From Terfezia claveryi (lineage: Eukaryota > Ascomycota > Pezizomycetes > Pezizales > Pezizaceae): a stretch of DNA of 12,942 bases. A model generated the notes under the pieces. That model ran no database searches. It worked only from the letters and a program-made list of their open reading frames with translations, and was not told the DNA's origin. Positions 7,419 through 12,942 of this stretch are shown piece by piece. The DNA lies in NCBI GenBank assembly GCA_015179025.1, contig WHUX01000716.1:1-12942 (forward strand), given 5' to 3'. Position 1 is the first letter of the stretch. Each line of letters opens with the position of its first letter. A program made the translations under genes and the position numbers.

Positions 7419-7735
7419 CTCCTCATCAAAATCATCAATCCTATCATCGAAGCTAATTTCATTCCTTAATTGCACTGATGCTGGAACTGACCGTTTTGTA
7501 GTCGCAGGTAGTGCTATAGCTTGGGAAGCAGCACGTTTCCGACCTCTCTGTCTGCCTGTTGCATTGGATGGTTGGAGGACTTGCATGTCATTGGAAAATG
7601 ATAAGAGGTTGTGAGGGATCCCATCCAACGTGAGGCTTCTCCTTGCTTTTATTCCCAGCTCTATCCTAAAAATTCAACTAACTAAAGAAAACTTGTATCA
7701 GCTCGGACCTTCTGCACAACTACAACTTGCCCTTA

Positions 7736-7882
7736 TTCCTCCGACGCGAGCCGTCTTGCCCTGGCCGCCCTTGTGTGTGCATCATGCAATTCTGCACCTA
7801 AACTCTGATCCATCATAATCATAGCTGTTGCTCTAGCTCTTGTCCTTTGCATCTTCTCCAAGATGTCTTGTTGCCTTTCAAT
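7736..7882 (-). pseudogene. decayed coiled-coil-like exon upstream of the DUF6532-like gene
   Basis: A 49-codon minus-strand frame between TGA 7885-7883 and TAA 7735-7733 encodes a charged, helical sequence with ERQQDILEKMQRTRAR and HTRAARARRLASEE, rich in Glu, Lys, Arg, Ala and Gln. Upstream in the same frame the character persists (KRKL, LAK) but is broken by TGA and TAG codons. Every one of these stops could derive from CGA or CAG by one C-to-T change. It may be a 5' exon of the DUF6532-like gene, whose relatives often have charged, low-complexity N-termini. The link is inferred from orientation and spacing only. Confidence 0.35.
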
Positions 7883-8064
7883 TCATTTTGCAAGCTACAA
7901 CTTTCGCTTTCAACACTTTCATGTCTCTTTATGATGCCTAAGTATGTGTATCAGCTACCTGTCCTCCTGATTCCCAATAAGTACCCTAGCGGACGTTCTG
8001 AGAGCGGTTTTAGACACAATATGTCTTAAGCACTCCCTAAAGGTATTTCGATGCGATTGCTTAC

Positions 8065-8146
8065 CGGTATGTGCCTGTGGTTGGGGATCGCCCTCGCCAT
8101 GGTCCAAATGAGCATTAGCTCTACCAGCAGATTCCGTTGATATCAT
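8065..8146 (-). CDS. possible first exon of the divergent minus-strand gene
   Basis: ATG 8146-8144 begins a frame (MISTESAGRANAHLDHGEG, then a Gln/Pro-rich piece) that meets a donor, GTAAGC, at 8064. A possible acceptor ACAG lies at 7962-7959. If these are used this would be the initiating exon of the DUF6532-like gene, placing its start about 750 bp from the transposase start. No conserved motif is present, so support is limited to the ATG and donor. Confidence 0.25.
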
Positions 8147-8899
8147 CCCAAAAGGTCTATATCAGTGTGTTAGGTAATGGAGTTACTTGATATAGTTAAG
8201 TTGTTCTAACTTTATGTGAATAGATATACTGGATCGAGACTAGATCTACTGATACTATTTAGCAGTGCACTTTGAGTTGTGATCGGGGGGTTGTCTGAGT
8301 TGGGGAAGTAAGTAAAGCTAGTAGGCTATTATGAAGTCAGAATTGTGGAAAGATAGAGGTATTTATGGTTTGCCTGCATAATTGGATAATAGTGTTTACT
8401 TGGATTTATACAGAAGATTTGACAAATCATTCGAGAATTCCTACGACCCGTTCACCTTTGTTACAACTAACAATCTGTGTTTCCGTTTGTTATAACAATA
8501 CAGCATTTCGGACACTCTAAATCGATTTCCGACGCTGCAAATTGTTTCTCCTTAGACATTTTAGATACTATATCACTGCGGTAGCTGCCAACAATTTCTG
8601 GATGCAGTAATTTTTTTCTCGACAAGGGGTGCCTCCGGTCAGGGGCACAGAGGCTAAAATTGTAAACTTGCTGATAAGCGACTTCTAGGTCTTACAACTC
8701 ATAACAAAAGCGAAGGCAGAATTAGTCTAGCCAGGCAGAATATGGTATGAACTTCCACCCATCACCGGTTAGAGCTCATATAGGCTTAGTGCCCCTTATC
8801 TACTACCTCCTTGAACGACTACGTTAATCCATCCTATACAACACGTCGGATCGACAGCGAGGTATTGCTACAACAAACATTCTGCCGTACGGAAACAAC
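8147..8899. promoter_or_regulatory. shared divergent intergenic region
   Basis: About 750 bp separate the putative first exon of the minus-strand gene from the zinc-finger ATG of the transposase. No gene is seen. It holds a G6 run (8284-8289), a T7 run (8609-8615) and a GC-rich inverted pair GTGCC/GGCAC (8629-8633 and 8643-8647). If the two genes belong to one element this is their bidirectional promoter; no clear TATA box was assigned. Confidence 0.35.
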
Positions 8900-11847
8900 A
8901 TGAACAGGCATAAAACACGATGCCAATGGTGTCCGAAACTCTATGCTTCCGCTGGGCAGTATTCTAATCACATAGCTAAAGTTCACTCGGGGAAAAGCTG
9001 GAAGCACCAAAAACTAGAAAGCGGCGGTTATCGGACTCCACCAACCCAGCAACTTCAAATCTAGACATGGACGTGCTAGCGGCCATTTGTTCTCCAGATT
9101 ACCTTTCTTCCGATACTGAGTTTGCCAGTGAGGGATCAGATAAGGAAGCTCGTGACTTTTCTAGTGAGTCAGAATCCGACGATGAGGGTCAACAACCCGA
9201 TACAGGCGTTTCAATCTACAATCCACACGCCGGCATACCTATACGAAAACATTCCTTTCTGGAAGAAGATCCCAATTTCAATTTATATGCTCCCTTCTGG
9301 GATTCAGTTGATTATCGACTGGCATGCTTCTTTAATTCAGCAAAGACTTCCAAGGGAAAGATTGAGCAATTCTTCCGCGATGGCATTTTGAAAAGCCTGA
9401 ACCCGACGCATAAAGTTCAATTTCATTCTGCCTACACAATGTATAAGCTCGTGGATGCCGCAGCAAATGAACCTCGCTGGCGCTCAGGTATGGTAAACTA
9501 TCCTTTGCTCCAGGGAGTACAGTTCCATTATCGCAATATTATCTCGGCGGTGGAGTATCTTCTGTGTCAGAAGCCTTATGCCTCTGATTTGGTATGGAGG
9601 CATCACCCGGAATATGATAAGCAAGGGAATCGAGTATATAGTGAGATCAATACTGCGAAATGGTGGGAGGAAACTCAGGTGAGTGGTTTAGACATAGGGC
9701 GTCGGATTCTCATCTAATTTATAAATAGGAATTACTTCCCGATGGAGGAACACTGGTTCCAATTCTTTTAGCATCAGACGAAACTCACCTCACCAATTTT
9801 TCTGGGGATAAAAAATTGTGGCCGGTGTATATGAGCATAGGAAACATCCGAAGCTCTATACGAAATACACATACTATGCATGCCTGGATACCTATAGCAC
9901 TTTTACCAATAGGACCGAAACGAGTCAATAAAATACCTGGCTATTCAGTCAAAACACAGGAAATTCATGCTTTGCAAACTATCCATGAGGTTTTGATGCA
10001 CCTCTTGCAGCCTTTATCCGATGCAAGATGTCAGAAGGGATATAAAATGGTTTGTGCTGATGGGAACATTCGACTATGCTTTCCTAAGCTGTTTTGTTGG
10101 CTCGCTGACCATATGGAAAATGCTACAATCCATGGTATTGCTAGTAATCGCTGTCCCACTTGCATAACTCCGGTGGAGAAGCTGGGTGAATATTCGGAGA
10201 CTGGTTCTCCTTGTCGTTCTCACACAGATTATGCTACTGCCTACCAGAAATCCGACACTATAAGTCTGAATGAATATGGCATCAAGAACATTAACAACGC
10301 TTTGTGGTCAGTCCCTAATTTGAATCCACCAGATCTAGTTCGAGCGGATATCTTGCATAATATCCTCCTTAGAGTATTGGCGCATTTGATGGAGTGGATT
10401 CAAGGTTTTCTGGAGCATCACGAGAGAATAAATGCGTTTGACTACGTGTGGCGTCGATTGCCACCCTATCCGGGGTTCTCTGTTCCCACGAAAGCATACC
10501 GAGTCGTCTCGTAATGGTCAGGAAAGGAAATGCGGAACTTTGCTAGAGTAATTCTTGGTACATTTACTGCTGCCTTGCGTCGGAATGCCAACCAACCACG
10601 CCCAACTGGAGGTCAACTACAAGAGTTTAACAAAGCAATTTTCTGTGTTCATAGCCTCACTGACTTCTATCTGATGACTCAGTATCCCAGCCATACGGAT
10701 GAGACAATTTCATATTTACGACAATATTTGCGAGACTTCCACGAAACCAAAGATGTGTTCTTACGCTTTCGCGCAGGCAAAAGAGCAAAGAAGGCCGCTG
10801 CCGAGGCACACAAGAAGTTGCTAAGGGAGCAGACGGAGGGATCGGTTACCGCAGACCTCACTGCGTCGGAGAAGATTAAGCACCGTCAGGAAAACACTTT
10901 TGAAAGAAAGGAGTTGGTTGATGAGATTTTGAAAGACGGAGCGCATTACAATTTCCCGAAGATTCATCTGATCTCCCATTATGCTGAACAGATACAAAGT
11001 TTGGTGCTCTGGGTCAATACTCGACTGATATAAGTGAAGCCATGCACAAGGGATTCAAGGATGCATACCGTTGGAGTAATAAGGTCGACGCAACACCCCA
11101 AATCATCACCACCTATACAAGAGACCATACATTTGCCATGAAAGATTTCACAATTACTGCTTGGAGCGGCATTAGGGAATTGAATGATCAGACCAAGGAC
11201 GTCGGAATAAGCTCTCAGGAGGGCCGTGTTTACCTGAAATTGCAAGGCCAAATTGATTTAGGAAGAGTATTAAATCTCGAAGACTTGGAACGTACAGCTG
11301 GCTTGTCCCATTTGAAATTAGCTATGAGAGTATTTTTAACCCGTGAACTCAAGGTTGCAGATTCCGAGGTACTTAGACTTTTAGATGGGCATATTGGGGC
11401 TTATGGTGCTCTTCAAATTCCTGTGCCAAAGTTTAGCGGATCAGGTTTTCTTATGCATGTTGCAAGATGTACCGGGGAAAAGGAGTTTCGAGGGCAAAAG
11501 AGAAATGATTGGGTCTGGGTCAGAAGATACCCTGCGTCTGGTGGGAGACAGCCCAATTTATTGAATGGACGAATACCCGGAAGTTTAAATGCGCTTTTTA
11601 AACTCACAAGTAAGCAGGGAATGGTATATCGTCTCGTGCATGTAACTTTGCTTCAATGTTTAGGAGGGGCAGTGGTTCGAGCTCCGGAGGGAATGGTATG
11701 CGTCGGGTTGCCAATCTGCTCGGACAGAGTAGTTGTCCCAATTGCTAAAATCGAGGGAATTGCACACCTAATACCATTAGAGCCGGGAGAAAGCTGGTTA
11801 GTAAACAACCAGATTGATTGGAAACATGGAATTCGATTTATGATTAG
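8900..11847 (+). pseudogene. Plavaka-type transposase, inactivated
   Basis: The N-terminal C2H2 finger (ATG 8900; C-x2-C-x12-H-x4-H, from CQWC to KVH) is followed by a basic patch (KTRKRR), an acidic/serine leader from ATG 9067, and the Plavaka core starting at YAPFWDSVDYRLACFF. After one intron the DDE-like core shows LLASDETHLT (Asp at 9777), the SGDKKLWPVYMSIGN block, CADGN (Asp at 10059), a CPTC knuckle (10152-10163), ADILHN and WSGKE (10515-10529), the likely third acidic residue. The C-terminus has NFPKIHLISHYAEQ, MHKGFKDAYR and WLVNNQID, ending at TAG 11845-11847. Breaks: a frame change between 8977 and 9061; TAA 10512 in place of a probable Gln codon directly before WSGKE; loss of one base near 10998; loss of one T at 11819-11820. 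It would cut and paste a CACTA-like element in the nucleus; as it stands it cannot make a full protein. Confidence 0.85.
9679..9728 (+). other. intron (50 nt) in the transposase
   Basis: Donor GTGAGT after CAG, branch CTAAT at 9714-9718 and acceptor ATAG at 9725-9728. Phase 0, joining WWEETQ to ELLPDGG, after which the frame continues for 261 codons to the TAA at 10512. Splicing avoids the stop that ends the unspliced frame at 9717. Confidence 0.9.
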
Positions 11848-12154
11848 AAATATATTGTCTTTCCCAGTTGCTTCTGAATTGAAAATAATAAGTTTGTTGG
11901 CATTGTGACACGTTTCGTCGGAACAAGAAACAGTGGGGTTGAGAAATTAAGAGACACTCTAGACATAGCGCTTAGTTTCTACACTTGAATATTTCGCCTC
12001 TGCGGAGGGCTAGTACAATCAAGACTACGGAAACATTTATTGAATTCCGTTGCGTGTATGAATCGGTGGTATATCTATAAGCCCTCTAGTGATCAATAGC
12101 ACTTCTGGGAAACATATGGAGGTAGGAAACTCAACGAGTGTTGTCAACTAAGTT
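11801..12154 (+). repeat. tandem duplication, unit 1 (transposase 3' end and flank)
   Basis: Begins GTAAACAACCAGATTGATT within the transposase C-terminus and includes the stop region, TGACACGTTTCGTCG, AGACATAGCG.TTAGTTTCT and GAGTGTTGTCAACTAAG. Compared with unit 2 it lacks about 24 bp near 11930 and carries about 110 extra bp (roughly 12020-12130). Unit 2 follows with no gap. Confidence 0.8.
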
Positions 12155-12411
12155 GTAAACAATCAGATTGATTTGGAAACATGGAATTCGATTTATAATT
12201 AGATTTATATTGTCTTTCCCAGTTGCATCTGAATTGAAAATAATAAGGTTGTTGGCATGTGACACGTTTCGTCGAACAACAACAGGCAGTCTTGGCGTTT
12301 TCCCTGGTACAGCGGGGTTCAGAAATCACGAGATACTTTAGACATAGCGATTAGTTTCTCTTGACCTCTGCAGAGGGGCTAGTTACAATAATGAGTGTTG
12401 GTCAACTAAGC
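12155..12411 (+). repeat. tandem duplication, unit 2, with intact C-terminal codons
   Basis: Repeats unit 1 from GTAAACAATCAGATTGATTT onward. Its first 16 codons read VNNQIDLETWNSIYN and a TAG at 12200-12202, the expected Plavaka-type end. It has TTTGG where unit 1 has TTGG, which exposes the single-base loss in unit 1. It ends with GAGTGTTGGTCAACTAAG (12394-12411). Confidence 0.8.
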
Positions 12412-12942
12412 TAAATTGAGAACACCAATATATGTATATTTTTTTATGTAAGACAAATGACAGGCAATTGTATATAAACCTGGCCATGGATTATGGAGAC
12501 AGATGTTTTTTTCGTCGGATTCAAGATACTTGCAAAATGGACGTGTTACAAGTATCCATTATCGCTGTGTGCTGAATAGAGTGAATGGAGAAGTCTAGAT
12601 AGTTCTCGATATTGCCTATTTTGGAATCTTGGCGAAATATATGGATCTAGTCTGGTTGGCACAAACCCCCTCTTAACGGGGATATGGATCGAAGGTAGTG
12701 GACACCATACTAGCCTGTGGAATTGGGCCATAGAATGTCAAAACTAAATCTGTTTGGTCGGATTCTAGACATAGGAAGCACAGGGATATCTAGAAGGTCC
12801 AAAACAGGGCCATGGGAGATCTCACTTCTGGTAAGTATAAATACCGACAATATCTCTTCGATGATTGACATACATCCTTAACATCTCTCTACTATCAATA
12901 GTGCTTTTCATTACCGAATCAAGCATCCTACTGACGCATTCA
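12412..12942. other. right-edge promoter-like sequence, no gene seen
   Basis: No supported coding region. It contains a TATATAAA at 12471-12478 and, near the edge, a strong TATA box followed by a C/T-rich stretch (ATCTCTCTACTATC) typical of fungal transcription start regions. Any gene or LTR it serves would begin outside the window. Confidence 0.4.
12836..12843 (+). promoter_or_regulatory. TATA box near the right edge
   Basis: TATAAATA within AAGTATAAATACC, followed 10-60 bp later by pyrimidine-rich sequence. Suggests a plus-strand start site at about 12870-12900. Confidence 0.4.

Larger units (their letters stand above)
6148..7673 (-). pseudogene. DUF6532-like multi-exon gene with two premature stops
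   Basis: Hand splicing on the minus strand gives exons 7673-7419 (5' end uncertain), 7361-7083, 7033-6869, 6819-6597 and 6542-6148. The joined frame reads an N-terminal basic patch (RQRGRKR), a Ser/acidic linker (SSSESDEE), then the core: ARKIVEHYTLY, AVDIY joined to LKSIH, HLVAECRSHITKIYG, VEYLLDGVRFICR, RFRAEEIVAIIYQKYF, VFICLVATAIRHCLKAWRTG, FKYETAW joined to LTYERI. It ends with a second basic patch (SKRRRQK) and a long acidic tail to TAA 6148. The core resembles basidiomycete DUF6532 proteins, whose function is unknown; the two basic patches suggest a nuclear protein. Two stops remain in conserved exons: TGA 7136-7134 and TAG 6750-6748. I therefore call it a pseudogene, although stop read-through or sequence error cannot be excluded. 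No ATG fixes the start; internal ATG at Met of DMQVLQ (7589) is one option. It is divergent to the transposase. Confidence 0.65.
8900..12411 (+). mobile_element. remnant of a Plavaka-type DNA transposon, ends not found
   Basis: The coding part and the duplicated 3' flank are certain parts of the element. No terminal inverted repeats or target duplications were recognised by eye on either side, so the span is a minimum. It may extend left to include the DUF6532-like gene and right beyond 12411. Confidence 0.6.

Noticed and set aside
12546..12731. 61-codon minus-strand frame near the right edge
   Set aside because: No motif, no splice or start context and no similarity to other frames in the window.
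1..12942. tRNA, rRNA or CRISPR array
   Set aside because: No T-loop GGTTCGA-type motif with matching stems, no rRNA-like conserved words and no regularly spaced repeat array was found by reading both strands.

Overview
The window looks like accessory, transposon-rich DNA from a filamentous fungus, most likely a basidiomycete (Agaricomycotina). The support is: (i) short introns of 49-57 nt with GTAAGT, GTGAGT or GTATAT donors and CTAAT-type branch sites just upstream of the acceptor; (ii) a Plavaka-type (CACTA-related, KDZ-group) DNA transposase, a group well known from mushroom genomes; (iii) a protein that matches my memory of the DUF6532 family, which is mostly basidiomycete. These family assignments come from motif memory and were not checked by a search. 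No tRNA, rRNA or CRISPR array was seen.

Layout. 1-140: an open frame ending at a consensus splice donor, cut by the window edge. 887-1435 and 2116-2871: two diverged tandem copies of a gene I do not recognise; the first is broken by a stop, the second is an intact 251-residue frame. Between them are T-rich tracts and a decayed coding-like frame (1670-2071). 2872-4490: no gene, but short direct repeats, a nested inverted repeat and a chain of stem-loops. 4494-5182: minus-strand debris of a chromodomain retrotransposon (LTR-like block plus the end of a chromodomain reading frame), cut off at an A10 run next to a 23-bp perfect palindrome. About 5330-5870: a strongly pyrimidine-rich stretch.

6148-8146 (minus) and 8900-11847 (plus) form a divergent pair separated by about 750 bp. 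The minus gene is a multi-exon DUF6532-like gene; four introns can be placed by hand and they remove most apparent stops and frame changes, leaving two real stops in the conserved part. The plus gene is a Plavaka-type transposase: a C2H2 finger, one 50-nt intron, DDE-like motifs SDET and CADGN, a CPTC knuckle and a WSGKE motif. It is inactivated by one nonsense codon and three frame breaks. Its last codons and 3' flank are tandemly duplicated (11801-12154 and 12155-12411); the second copy keeps the undamaged C-terminal frame and dates the last frameshift to after the duplication. The right edge carries promoter-like sequence with a TATA box at 12836.

Taken together this is a graveyard of mobile elements. 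Most premature stops can be explained by one C-to-T change, which fits RIP-like or methyl-cytosine decay but does not prove it. The most interesting possibility is that the divergent DUF6532-like gene is a passenger or accessory gene of the Plavaka element, in the way TET/JBP genes accompany KDZ transposons in mushrooms. That is inference: no terminal inverted repeats enclosing both genes were found by eye.
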